52,000 bases of DNA, taken from the NCBI RefSeq assembly GCF_964204645.1, contig NW_027437481.1:1-52000 (forward strand), given 5' to 3'. The notes below the pieces were generated by a model, which ran no database searches, was not told the DNA's origin, and was given only the letters and a program-made list of their open reading frames with translations. Origin of the DNA: Tubulanus polymorphus (taxonomy: Eukaryota; Nemertea; Palaeonemertea; Tubulaniformes; Tubulanidae). The position numbers and the translations under genes are program-made. Positions 32,402-46,037 of this stretch are shown piece after piece (the stretch's first letter is position 1; each line of letters opens with the position of its first letter).

Positions 32402-34234
32402 TTGAATTGTCGCGGGCGACAAAACCAAACTAATGAATTGTCGCGGGCGATACAACAAAAATATTGAATTGTCGCGGGCAATAAAACCAAAATAATGAAT
32501 TGTCTCGGGCGACAAAAACAAAATATTGAATCGTCGCGGGCGACAAAATCAAAATAATGAATTGTCGCGGGCGATAAAACCAAAATAATGAATGGTCTCG
32601 GGTGACAAAACCAAAATAATGAATTGTCGCGGGCGATAAAAACAAAATATTGAATTGTCGCGGGCGATAAAACCAAACTAATGAATTGTCGCGGGCGATA
32701 AAACCAAAATAATGAATCGTCTCGGGCGACAAAAACAAGATATTGAATCGTCGCGGGCGACAAAAACAAAATATAAAACCAAAATAATGAATTGTCGCGG
32801 GCGACAAAACCAAAATAATGAATGGTCGGTGGCGATAAAACCTAGGTAATGAATTGTCGCGGGCGATAAAACCAAAATATTGAATTTTTGCGGGCGACAA
32901 AAACAAAATATAAAACCAAAATATTGAATTTTCGCGGGCGACAAAACCAAAATGGTTAATTGTCGCGGGCGACAAAACCAAAATGGTTAATTGTCGCGGG
33001 CGACAAAACCAAAAAGGTGAATTGTCGCCGGTGACAAAACCAAAAAGGTGAATTGTCGCGGGCGATAAACCGTAATAATGAATTGTCGCGGGCGATAAAC
33101 CGTAATAATGAATTGTCGCGGGCGATAAAACCAAAATAATGATTTGTCTCAGGCGACAAAACCAAAATAATGAATTGTCGCGGGCGATAAAACCAAAAAA
33201 GAAAATTGTCGCGGGCGACAAAAACAAAATATAAAACCAAAATAATGAATTGTCGCGGGCGACAAAACCAAAATAATGAATGGTCGGTGGCGATAAAACC
33301 AAAGTAATGAATTGTCGCGGGCGATAAAACCAAAATATTGAATTTTCGCGGGCGAAAAAAACAAAATATAAAACCAAAATATTGAATTTTCGCGGGCGAC
33401 AAATCCAAACTAATGAATTGTCGCGGGCGATAAAACCAAACTAATGAATTGTCGCGGGCGATAAAACCAAAATAATGAATCGTCTCGGGCGACAAAAACA
33501 AGATATTGAATCGTCGCGGGCGACAAAAACAAAATATAAAACCAAAATAATGAATTGTCGCGGGCGACAAAACCAAAATAATGAATGGTCGGTGGCGATA
33601 AAACCAAAGTAATGAATTGTCGCGGGCGATAAAACCAAAATATTGAATTTTTGCGGGCGACAAAAACAAAATATAAAACCAAAATATTGAATTTTCGCGG
33701 GCGACAAAACCAAAATGGTTAATTGTCGCGGGCGACAAAACCAAAATGGTTAATTGTCGCGGGCGACAAAACCAAAATGGTTAATTGTCGCGGGCGACAA
33801 AACCAAAAAGGTGAATTGTCGCCGGTGACAAAACCAAAAAGGTGAATTGTCGCGGGCGATAAACCGTAATAATGAATTGTCGCGGGCGATAAAACCAAAA
33901 TAATGAATGGTCTCGGGCGACAAAAACAAGATATTGAATCGTCGCGGGCGACAAAAACAAAATATAAAACCAAAATAATGAATTGTCGCGGGCGACAAAA
34001 CCAAAATAATGAATGGTCGGTGGCGATAAAACCAAAGTAATGAATTGTCGCGGGCGATAAAACCAAAATATAGAATTTTTGCGGGCGACAAAAACAAAAT
34101 ATAAAACCAAAATATTGAATTTTCGCGGGCGACAAATCCAAACTAATGAATTGTCGCGGGCGATAAAACCAAACTAATGAATTGTCGCGGGCGATAAAAC
34201 CAAAATAATGAATCGTCTCGGGCGACAAAAACAA
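32402..34234. repeat. Higher-order repeat, copy 2 of the 1992-bp period
   Basis: Repeats copy 1. Its right part (for example 33719-34234) recurs again 2712 bp later at 36431-36946, so a third block exists with about 720 bp of additional units. Confidence 0.85.
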
Positions 34235-36946
34235 GATATTGAATCGTCGCGGGCGACAAAATCAAAATAATGAATTGTCGCGGGCGACAAAACCAAAATA
34301 ATTAATTGACGCGGGCGATAAAACCAAAATAATGAATGGTCTCGGGCGACAAAACCAAAATAATGAATTGTCGCGGGCGATAAAAACAAAATATTGAATT
34401 GTCGCGGGCGACAAAACCAAACTAATGAATTGTCGCGGGCGACAAAACCAAAATATTGAATTGTCGCGGGCAACAAAACCAAAAAAAAATTGGCGCGGGC
34501 GATAAAAACAAAATGGTGAATTGTCGCGGGCGACAAAACCAAAATGGTGAATTGTCGCGGGCGACAAAACCAAAATGGTGAATTGTCGCGGGCGACAAAA
34601 CCAAAATGGTTAATTGTCGCGGGCGACAAAACCAAAAAGGTGAATTGTCGCCGGTGACAAAACCAAAAAGGTGAATTGTCGCGGGTGACAAAACCAAAAT
34701 AATGAATTGTCGCGGGCGATAAACCGTAATAATGAATTGTCGCGGGCGATAAAACCAAAATAATGATTTGTCTCAGGCGACAAAACCAAAATAATGAATT
34801 GTCGCGGGCGATAAAACCAAAAAAGAAATTTGTCGCGGGCGACAAAAACAAAATATAAAACCAAAATAATGAATTGTCGCGGGCGACAAAACCAAAATAT
34901 TGAATTGTCGCGGGCAACAAAACCAAAAAAAAATTGGCGCGGGCGATAAAAACAAAATGGTGAATTGTCGCGGGCGACAAAACCAAAATGGTGAATTGTC
35001 GCGGGCGACAAAACCAAAATGGTGAATTGTCGCGGGCGACAAAACCAAAATGGTTAGTTGTCGCGGGCGACAAAACCAAAAAGGTGAATTGTCGCCGGTG
35101 ACAAAACCAAAAAGGTGAATTGTCGCGGGTGACAAAACCAAAATAATGAATTGTCGCGGGCGATAAACCGTAATAATGAATTGTCGCGGGCGATAAAACC
35201 AAAATAATGAATTGTCTCGGGCGACAAAAACAAAATATTGAATCGTCGCGGGCGACAAAATCAAAATAATGAATTGTCGCGGGCGATAAAACCAAAATAA
35301 TGAATGGTCTCGGGTGACAAAACCAAAATAATGAATTGTCGCGGGCGATAAAAACAAAATATTGAATTGTCGCGGGCGATAAAACCAAACTAATGAATTG
35401 TCGCGGGCGATAAAACCAAAATAATGAATCGTCTCGGGCGACAAAAACAAGATATTGAATCGTCGCGGGCGACAAAAACAAAATATAAAACCAAAATAAT
35501 GAATTGTCGCGGGCGACAAAACCAAAATAATGAATGGTCGGTGGCGATAAAACCTAGGTAATGAATTGTCGCGGGCGATAAAACCAAAATATTGAATTTT
35601 TGCGGGCGACAAAAACAAAATATAAAACCAAAATATTGAATTTTCGCGGGCGACAAAACCAAAATGGTTAATTGTCGCGGGCGACAAAACCAAAATGGTT
35701 AATTGTCGCGGGCGACAAAACCAAAAAGGTGAATTGTCGCCGGTGACAAAACCAAAAAGGTGAATTGTCGCGGGCGATAAACCGTAATAATGAATTGTCG
35801 CGGGCGATAAACCGTAATAATGAATTGTCGCGGGCGATAAAACCAAAATAATGATTTGTCTCAGGCGACAAAACCAAAATAATGAATTGTCGCGGGCGAT
35901 AAAACCAAAAAAGAAAATTGTCGCGGGCGACAAAAACAAAATATAAAACCAAAATAATGAATTGTCGCGGGCGACAAAACCAAAATAATGAATGGTCGGT
36001 GGCGATAAAACCAAAGTAATGAATTGTCGCGGGCGATAAAACCAAAATATTGAATTTTCGCGGGCGAAAAAAACAAAATATAAAACCAAAATATTGAATT
36101 TTCGCGGGCGACAAATCCAAACTAATGAATTGTCGCGGGCGATAAAACCAAACTAATGAATTGTCGCGGGCGATAAAACCAAAATAATGAATCGTCTCGG
36201 GCGACAAAAACAAGATATTGAATCGTCGCGGGCGACAAAAACAAAATATAAAACCAAAATAATGAATTGTCGCGGGCGACAAAACCAAAATAATGAATGG
36301 TCGGTGGCGATAAAACCAAAGTAATGAATTGTCGCGGGCGATAAAACCAAAATATTGAATTTTTGCGGGCGACAAAAACAAAATATAAAACCAAAATATT
36401 GAATTTTCGCGGGCGACAAAACCAAAATGGTTAATTGTCGCGGGCGACAAAACCAAAATGGTTAATTGTCGCGGGCGACAAAACCAAAATGGTTAATTGT
36501 CGCGGGCGACAAAACCAAAAAGGTGAATTGTCGCCGGTGACAAAACCAAAAAGGTGAATTGTCGCGGGCGATAAACCGTAATAATGAATTGTCGCGGGCG
36601 ATAAAACCAAAATAATGAATGGTCTCGGGCGACAAAAACAAGATATTGAATCGTCGCGGGCGACAAAAACAAAATATAAAACCAAAATAATGAATTGTCG
36701 CGGGCGACAAAACCAAAATAATGAATGGTCGGTGGCGATAAAACCAAAGTAATGAATTGTCGCGGGCGATAAAACCAAAATATAGAATTTTTGCGGGCGA
36801 CAAAAACAAAATATAAAACCAAAATATTGAATTTTCGCGGGCGACAAATCCAAACTAATGAATTGTCGCGGGCGATAAAACCAAACTAATGAATTGTCGC
36901 GGGCGATAAAACCAAAATAATGAATCGTCTCGGGCGACAAAAACAA
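34235..36946. repeat. Higher-order repeat, expanded block of the 2712-bp period
   Basis: Contains a nested 444-bp duplication (unit pattern ending at 34573 recurs at 35017). The whole pattern recurs 2712 bp to the right (34262-34573 to 36974-37285; 34610-35017 to 37322-37729). Confidence 0.8.
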
Positions 36947-39578
36947 GATATTGAATCGTCGCGGGCGACAAAATCAAAATAATGAATTGTCGCGGGCGAC
37001 AAAACCAAAATAATTAATTGACGCGGGCGATAAAACCAAAATAATGAATGGTCTCGGGCGACAAAACCAAAATAATGAATTGTCGCGGGCGATAAAAACA
37101 AAATATTGAATTGTCGCGGGCGACAAAACCAAACTAATGAATTGTCGCGGGCGACAAAACCAAAATATTGAATTGTCGCGGGCAACAAAACCAAAAAAAA
37201 ATTGGCGCGGGCGATAAAAACAAAATGGTGAATTGTCGCGGGCGACAAAACCAAAATGGTGAATTGTCGCGGGCGACAAAACCAAAATGGTGAATTGTCG
37301 CGGGCGACAAAACCAAAATGGTTAATTGTCGCGGGCGACAAAACCAAAAAGGTGAATTGTCGCCGGTGACAAAACCAAAAAGGTGAATTGTCGCGGGTGA
37401 CAAAACCAAAATAATGAATTGTCGCGGGCGATAAACCGTAATAATGAATTGTCGCGGGCGATAAAACCAAAATAATGATTTGTCTCAGGCGACAAAACCA
37501 AAATAATGAATTGTCGCGGGCGATAAAACCAAAAAAGAAATTTGTCGCGGGCGACAAAAACAAAATATAAAACCAAAATAATGAATTGTCGCGGGCGACA
37601 AAACCAAAATATTGAATTGTCGCGGGCAACAAAACCAAAAAAAAATTGGCGCGGGCGATAAAAACAAAATGGTGAATTGTCGCGGGCGACAAAACCAAAA
37701 TGGTGAATTGTCGCGGGCGACAAAACCAAAATGGTGAATTGTCGCGGGCGACAAAACCAAAATGGTTAGTTGTCGCGGGCGACAAAACCAAAAAGGTGAA
37801 TTGTCGCCGGTGACAAAACCAAAAAGGTGAATTGTCGCGGGTGACAAAACCAAAATAATGAATTGTCGCGGGCGATAAACCGTAATAATGAATTGTCGCG
37901 GGCGATAAAACCAAAATAATGATTTGTCTCAGGCGACAAAACCAAAATAATGAATTGTCGCGGGCGATAAAACCAAAAAAGAAAATTGTCGCGGGCGACA
38001 AAAACCAAATATAAAACCAAAATAATGAATTGTCGCGGGCGACAAAACCAAAATAATGAATGGTCGGTGGCGATAAAACCAAAGTAATGAATTGTCGCGG
38101 GCGATAAAACAAAAATATTGAATTTTCGCGGGCGACAAAAACAAAATATAAAACCAAAATATTGAATTTTCGCGGGCGACAAATCCAAACTAATGAATTG
38201 TCGCGGGCGATAAAACCAAACTAATGAATTGTCGCGGGCGATAAAACCAAAATAATGAATCGTCTCGGGCAACAAAAACAAGATATTGAATCGTCACGGG
38301 CGACAAAATCAAAATAATGAATTGTCGCGGGCGACAAAACCAAAATAATTAATTGACGCGGGCGATAAAACCAAAATAATGAATGGTCTCGGGCGACAAA
38401 ACCAAAATAATGAATTGTCGCGGGCGATAAAAACAAGATATTGAATCGTCGCGGGCGACAAAATCAAAATAATGAATTGTCGCGGGCGATAAAACCAAAA
38501 TAATGAATTGTCTCGGGCGACAAAAACAAAATATTGAATCGTCGCGGGCGACAAAATCAAAATAATGAATTGTCGCGGGCGATAAAACCAAAATAATGAA
38601 TGGTCTCGGGTGACAAAACCAAAATAATGAATTGTCGCGGGCGATAAAAACAAAATATTGAATTGTCGCGGGCGATAAAACCAAACTAATGAATTGTCGC
38701 GGGCGATAAAACCAAAATAATGAATCGTCTCGGGCGACAAAAACAAGATATTGAATCGTCGCGGGCGACAAAAACAAAATATAAAACCAAAATAATGAAT
38801 TGTCGCGGGCGACAAAACCAAAATAATGAATGGTCGGTGGCGATAAAACCAAAGTAATGAATTGTCGCGGGCGATAAAACCAAAATATTGAATTTTCGCG
38901 GGCGACAAAAACAAAATATAAAACCAAAATATTGAATTTTCGCGGGCGACAAATCCAAACTAATGAATTGTCGCGGGCGATAAAACCAAACTAATGAATT
39001 GTCGCAGGCGATAAAACCAAAATAATGAATCGTCTCGGGCAACAAAAACAAGATATTGAATCGTCGCGGGCGACAAAATCAAAATAATGAATTGTCGCGG
39101 GCGACAAAACCAAAATAATTAATTGACGCGGGCGATAAAACCAAAATAATGAATGGTCTCGGGCGACAAAACCAAAATAATGAATTGTCGCGGGCGATAA
39201 AAACAAAATAATGAATTGTCTCGGGCGACAAAAACAAAATATTGAATCGTCGCGGGCGACAAAACCAAAATAATGAATTGTCGCGGGCGATAAAACCAAA
39301 ATATTGAATTGTCGCGGGCGATAAAACCAAACTAATGAATTGTCGCGGGCGATAAAACCAAAATAATTAATCGTCTCGGGCGACAAAAACAAGATATTGA
39401 ATCGTCGCGGGCGACAAAAACAAAATATAAAACCAAAATAATGAATTGGCGCGGGCGATAAAAACAAAATATAAAACCAAAAAAATGAATTGTCGTGGGC
39501 GATAAAACCAAAATGGTGAATTGTCGCGGGCGACAAAACCAAAATGGTGAATTGTCGCGGGCGACAAAACCAAAATGG

Positions 39579-42500
39579 TTAATTGTCGCGGGCGACAAAA
39601 CCAAAAAGGTGAATTGTCGCCGGTGACAAAACCAAAAAGGTGAATTGTCGCGGGTGACAAAACCAAAATAATGAATTGTCGCGGGCGATAAACCGTAATA
39701 ATGAATTGTCGCGGGCGATACAACCAAAATAATGATTTGTCTCAGGCGACAAAACCAAAATAATGAATAATCGCGGGCGATAAAACAAAAATATTGAATT
39801 GTCGCAGGCGATAAAACCAAAAAAGAAAATTGTTGCGGGCGACAAAAACAAAATATAAAACCAAAATATTGAATTTTCGCGGGCGACAAATCCAAACTAA
39901 TGAATTGTCGCGGGCGATAAAACCAAAATAATGAATCGTCTCGGGCGACAAAAACAAAATATTGAATTGTCGCGGGCGACAAAACCAAACTAATGAATTG
40001 TCGCGGGCGATAAAAACAAAAAAGAAAATTGTCGCGGGCGATAAAACCAAAATAATGAATTGTCGCGGTCGATAAAAACAAAATATTGAATTGGCGCGGG
40101 CGACAAAACCAAACTAATGAATTGTCGCGGGCGATACAACAAAAATATTGAATTGTCGCGGGCAATAAAACCAAAATAATGAATTGTCTCGGGCGACAAA
40201 AACAAAATATTGAATCGTCGCGGGCGACAAAATCAAAATAATGAATTGTCGCGGGCGATAAAACCAAAATAATGAATGGTCTCGGGTGACAAAACCAAAA
40301 TAATGAATTGTCGTGGGCGATAAAAACAAAATATTGAATTGTCGCGGGCGATAAAACCAAACTAATGAATTGTCGCGGGCGATAAAACCAAAATAATGAA
40401 TTGTCTCGGGCGACAAAAACAAGATATTGAATCGTCGCGGGCGACAAAAACAAAATATAAAACCAAAATAATGAATTGTCGCGGGCGACAAAACCAAAAT
40501 AATGAATGGTCGGTGGCGATAAAACCAAAATAATGATTTGTCTCAGGCGACAAAACCAAAATAATGAATAATCGCGGGCGATAAAACAAAAATATTGAAT
40601 TGTCGCAGGCGATAAAACCAAAAAAGAAAATTGTCGCGGGCGACAAAAACAAAATATAAAACCAAAATATTGAATTTTCGCGGGCGACAAATCCAAACTT
40701 ATGAATTGTCGCGGGCGATAAAACCAAAATAATGAATCGTCTCGGGCGACAAAAACAAAATAATGAATTGTCGCGGGCGATAAAAACAAAAAAGAAAATT
40801 GTCGCGGGCGATAAAACCAAAATAATGAATTGAAACAAAATATTGAATTGTCGCGGGCGACAAAACCAAACTAATGAATTGTCGCGGGCGATACAACAAA
40901 AATATTGAATTGTCGCGGGCAATAAAACCAAAATAATGAATTGTCTCGGGCGACAAAAACAAAATATTGAATCGTCGCGGGCGACAAAATCAAAATAATG
41001 AATTGTCGCGGGCGATAAAACCAAAATAATGAATGGTCTCGGGTGACAAAACCAAAATAATGAATTGTCGCGGGCGATAAAAACAAAATATTGAATTGTC
41101 GCGGGCGATAAAACCAAACTAATGAATTGTCGCGGGCGATAAAACCAAAATAATGAATCGTCTCGGGCGACAAAAACAAGATATTGAATCGTCGCGGGCG
41201 ACAAAAACAAAATATAAAACCAAAATAATGAATCGTCTCGGGCGACAAAAACAAGATATTGAATCGTCGCGGGCGACAAAAACAAAATATAAAACCAAAA
41301 TAATGAATTGGCGCGGGCGATAAAAACAAAATATAAAACCAAAAAAATGAATTGTCGTGGGCGATAAAACCAAAATGGTGAATTGTCGCGGGCGACAAAA
41401 CCAAAATGGTGAATTGTCGCGGGCGACAAAACCAAAATGGTTAATTGTCGCGGGCGACAAAACCAAAAAGGTGAATTGTCGCCGGTGACAAAACCAAAAA
41501 GGTGAATTGTCGCGGGTGACAAAACCAAAATAATGAATTGTCGCGGGCGATAAACCGTAATAATGAATTGTCGCGGGCGATAAAACCAAAATAATGATTT
41601 GTCTCAGGCGACAAAACCAAAATAATGAATAATTGCGGGCGATAAAACAAAAATATTGAATTGTCGCAGGCGATAAAACCAAAAAAGAAAATTGTTGCGG
41701 GCGACAAAAACAAAATATAAAACCAAAATATTGAATTTTCGCGGGCGACAAATCCAAACTAATGAATTGTCGCGGGCGATAAAACCAAAATAATGAATCG
41801 TCTCGGGCGACAAAAACAAAATATTGAATTGTCGCGGGCGACAAAACCAAACTAATGAATTGTCGCGGGCGATAAAAACAAAAAAGAAAATTGTCGCGGG
41901 CGATAAAACCAAAATAATGAATTGTCGCGGTCGATAAAAACAAAATATTGAATTGGCGCGGGCGACAAAACCAAACTAATGAATTGTCGCGGGCGATACA
42001 ACAAAAATATTGAATTGTCGCGGGCAATAAAACCAAAATAATGAATTGTCTCGGGCGACAAAAACAAAATATTGAATCGTCGCGGGCGACAAAATCAAAA
42101 TAATGAATTGTCGCGGGCGATACAACAAAAATATTGAATTGTCGCGGGCAATAAAACCAAAATAATGAATTGTCTCGGGCGACAAAAACAAAATATTGAA
42201 TCGTCGCGGGCGACAAAATCAAAATAATGAATTGTCGCGGGCGATAAAACCAAAACAATGAATGGTCTCGGGTGACAAAACCAAAATAATGAATTGTCGC
42301 GGGCGATAAAAACAAAATATTGAATTGTCGCGGGCGATAAAACCAAACTAATGAATTGTCGCGGGCGATAAAACCAAAATAATGAATCGTCTCGGGCGAC
42401 AAAAACAAGATATTGAATCGTCGCGGGCGACAAAAACAAAATATAAAACCAAAATAATGAATTGTTGCGGGCGACAAAACCAAAATAATGAATGGTCGGT

Positions 42501-44513
42501 GGCGATAAAACCAAAATAATGATTTGTCTCAGGCGACAAAACCAAAATAATGAATAATCGCGGGCGATAAAACAAAAATATTGAATTGTCGCAGGCGATA
42601 AAACCAAAAAAGAAAATTGTCGCGGGCGACAAAAACAAAATATAAAACCAAAATATTGAATTTTCGCGGGCGACAAATCCAAACTTATGAATTGTCGCGG
42701 GCGATAAAACCAAAATAATGAATCGTCTCGGGCGACAAAAACAAAATATTGAATTGTCGCGGGCGACAAAACCAAACTAATGAATTGTCGCGGGCGATAA
42801 AAACAAAAAAGAAAATTGTCGCGGGCGATAAAACCAAAATAATGAATTGTCGCGGTCGATAAAAACAAAATATTGAATTGTCGCGGGCGACAAAACCAAA
42901 CTAATGAATTGTCGCGGGCGATACAACAAAAATATTGAATTGTCGCGGGCAATAAAACCAAAATAATGAATTGTCTCGGGCGACAAAAACAAAATATTGA
43001 ATCGTCGCGGGCGACAAAATCAAAATAATGAATTGTCGCGGGCGATAAAACCAAAATAATGAATGGTCTCGGGTGACAAAACCAAAATAATGAATTGTCG
43101 CGGGCGATAAAAACAAAATATTGAATTGTCGCGGGCGATAAAACCAAACTAATGAATTGTCGCGGGCGATAAAACCAAAATAATGAATCGTCTCGGGCGA
43201 CAAAAACAAGATATTGAATCGTCGCGGGCGACAAAAACAAAATATAAAACCAAAATATTGAATTTTCGCGGGCGACAAATCCAAACTAATGAATTGTCGC
43301 GGGCGATAAAACCAAACTAATGAATTGTCGCGGGCGATAAAACCAAAATAATGAATCGTCTCGGGCGACAAAAACAAGATATTGAATCGTCGCGGGCGAC
43401 AAAATCAAAATAATGAATTTTCGCGGGCGACAAAACCAAAATAATTAATTGACGCGGGCGATAAAACCAAAATAATGAATGGTCTCGGGCGACAAAACCA
43501 AAATAATGAATTGTCGCAGGCGATAAAAACAAAATATTGAATTGTCGCGGGCGATAAAACCAAACTAATGAATTGTCGCGGGCGATAAAACCAAAATAAT
43601 GAATCGTCTCGGGCGACAAAAACAAGATATTGAATCGTCGCGGGCGACAAAAACAAAATATAAAACCAAAATAATGAATCGTCTCGGGCGACAAAAACAA
43701 GATATTGAATCGTCGCGGGCGACAAAAACAAAATATAAAACCAAAATAATGAATTGGCGCGGGCGATAAAAACAAAATATAAAACCAAAAAAATGAATTG
43801 TCGTGGGCGATAAAACCAAAATGGTGAATTGTCGCGGGCGACAAAACCAAAATGGTGAATTGTCGCGGGCGACAAAACCAAAATGGTGAATTGTCGCGGG
43901 CGACAAAACCAAAATGGTTAATTGTCGCGGGCGACAAAACCAAAAAGGTGAATTGTCGCGGGTGACAAAACCAAAATAATGAATTGTCGCGGGCGATAAA
44001 CCGTAATAATGAATTGTCGCGGGCGATAAAACCAAAATAATGATTTGTCTCAGGCGACAAAACCAAAATAATGAATAATCGCGGGCGATAAAACAAAAAT
44101 ATTGAATTGTCGCAGGCGATAAAACCAAAAAAGAAAATTGTCGCGGGCGACAAAAACAAAATATAAAACCAAAATATTGAATTTTCGCGGGCGACAAATC
44201 CAAACTAATGAATTGTCGCGGGCGATAAAACCAAAATAATGAATCGTCTCGGGCGACAAAAACAAAATATTGAATTGTCGCGGGCGACAAAACCAAACTA
44301 ATGAATTGTCGCGGGCGATAAAAACAAAAAAGAAAATTGTCTCGGGCGATAAAACCAAAATAATGAATTGTCGCGGTCGATAAAAACAAAATATTGAATT
44401 GTCGCGGGCGACAAAACCAAACTAATGAATTGTCGCGGGCGATACAACAAAAATATTGAATTGTCGCGGGCAATAAAACCAAAATAATGAATTGTCTCGG
44501 GCGACAAAAACAA
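39579..44513. repeat. Second higher-order family, shifts of 1862 and 2446 bp
   Basis: The pattern at 39579-40205 recurs at 41441-42067 (shift 1862) and in part at 44050-44513 (further shift 2446). It has its own diagnostic units (TAATCGCGGGCGAT, TCGCGGTCGATAAAA) that are rare in the left half. Confidence 0.8.
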
Positions 44514-46037
44514 AATATTGAATCGTCGCGGGCGACAAAATCAAAATAATGAATTGTCGCGGGCGATAAAACCAAAATAATGAATGGTCTCGGGTGACAA
44601 AACCAAAATAATGAATTGTCGCGGGCGATAAAAACAAAATATTGAATTGTCGCGGGCGATAAAACCAAACTAATGAATTGTCGCGGGCGATAAAACCAAA
44701 ATAATGAATCGTCTCGGGCGACAAAAACAAGATATTGAATCGTCGCGGGCGACAAAAACAAAATATAAAACCAAAATAATGAATTGTCGCGGGCGACAAA
44801 ACCAAAATAATGAATGGTCGGTGGCGATAAAACCAAAGTAATGAATTGTCGCGGGCGATAAAACCAAAATATTGAATTTTCGCGGACGACAAAAACAAAA
44901 TATAAAACCAAAATATTGAATTTTCGCGGGCGACAAATCCAAACTAATGAATTGTCGCGGGCGATAAAACCAAACTAATGAATTGTCACGGGCGATAAAA
45001 CCAAAATAATGAATCGTCTCGGGCGACAAAAACAAGATATTGAATCGTCGCGGGCGACAAAATCAAAATAATGAATTTTCGCGGGCGACAAAACCAAAAT
45101 AATTAATTGACGCGGGCGATAAAACCAAAATAGTGAATGGTCTCGGGCGACAAAACCAAAATAATGAATTGTCGCAGGCGATAAAAACAAAATATTGAAT
45201 TGTCACGGGCGACAAAACCAAACTAATGAATTGTCGCGGGCGACAAAACCAAAATATTGAATTGTTGCGGGCAACAAAACCAAAAAAAAATTGGCGCGGG
45301 CGATAAAAACAAAATATAAAACCAAAAAAATGAATTGTCGTGGGCGATAAAACCAAAATGGTGAATTGTCGCGGGCGACAAAACCAAAATGGTTAATTGT
45401 CGCGGGCGACAAAACCAAAATGGTGAATTGTCGCGGGCGACAAAACCAAAATGGTTAATTGTCGCGGGCGACAAAACCAAAAAGGTGAATTGTCGCGGGC
45501 GACAAAACCAAAAAGGTGAATTGTCGCGGGCGACAATACCAAAATGGTGAATTGTCGCGGGTGACAAAACCAAAATAATGAATTGTCGCGGGCGATAAAC
45601 CGTAATAATGAATTGTCGCGGGCGAAAAAACCGAAATAATGAATTGTCTCAGGCGACAAAACTAAAATAATGAATAATCGCGGGCGATAAAACAAAAATA
45701 TTGAATTGTCGCAGGCGATAAAACCAAAAAAGAAAATTGTCGCGGGCGACAAAAACAAAATATAAAACCAAAATAATGAATTGTCGCGGGCGACAAAACC
45801 AAAATAATGAATGGTCGGTGGCGATAAAACCAAAGTAATGAATTGTCGCGGGCGATAAAACCAAAATATTGAATTTTCGCGGGCGACAAAACCAAAATAT
45901 TGAATTGTCGCGGGCGACAAAACCAAACTAATGAATTGTCGCGGGCGTTAAAACCAAACTAATGAATTGTCGCGGGCGATAAAACCAAAATAATGAATCG
46001 TCTCGGGCGATAAAACCAAAATATTGAATTGTCGCGG

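Larger units (their letters stand above)
29017..46037. repeat. 31-bp satellite array, main block (about 17 kb)
   Basis: Units of 31 bp, about 550 in total, each with the core TTGTCGCGGGCGAYAA and a tail of AAAACCAAA. The core is a near-palindrome (TTGTCGC-GG-GCGACAA) that can form a 7-bp stem. Unit types differ in the segment before GAATT (AATAAT, AATATT, ACTAAT, ATGGTT, AAGGT, CGTAATAAT) and in GATAAAA versus GACAAAA. A longer type of about 44 bp has an extra AAACAAAATAT-like insert. The order of types recurs in kilobase blocks. Minus-strand frames stay open because the unit has no stop there, but they lack ATG and are not annotated as genes. Confidence 0.97.

Noticed and set aside
28960-45930. 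Dozens of long minus-strand open frames in the satellite (up to about 485 codons)
   Set aside because: They are one stop-free 31-bp unit read in rotating frames, have no ATG, no splice or promoter context, and overlap each other in all three frames.
28405-46037. CRISPR-like array
   Set aside because: Units are head-to-tail with no unique spacers, period 31 bp throughout, in animal DNA without cas genes.
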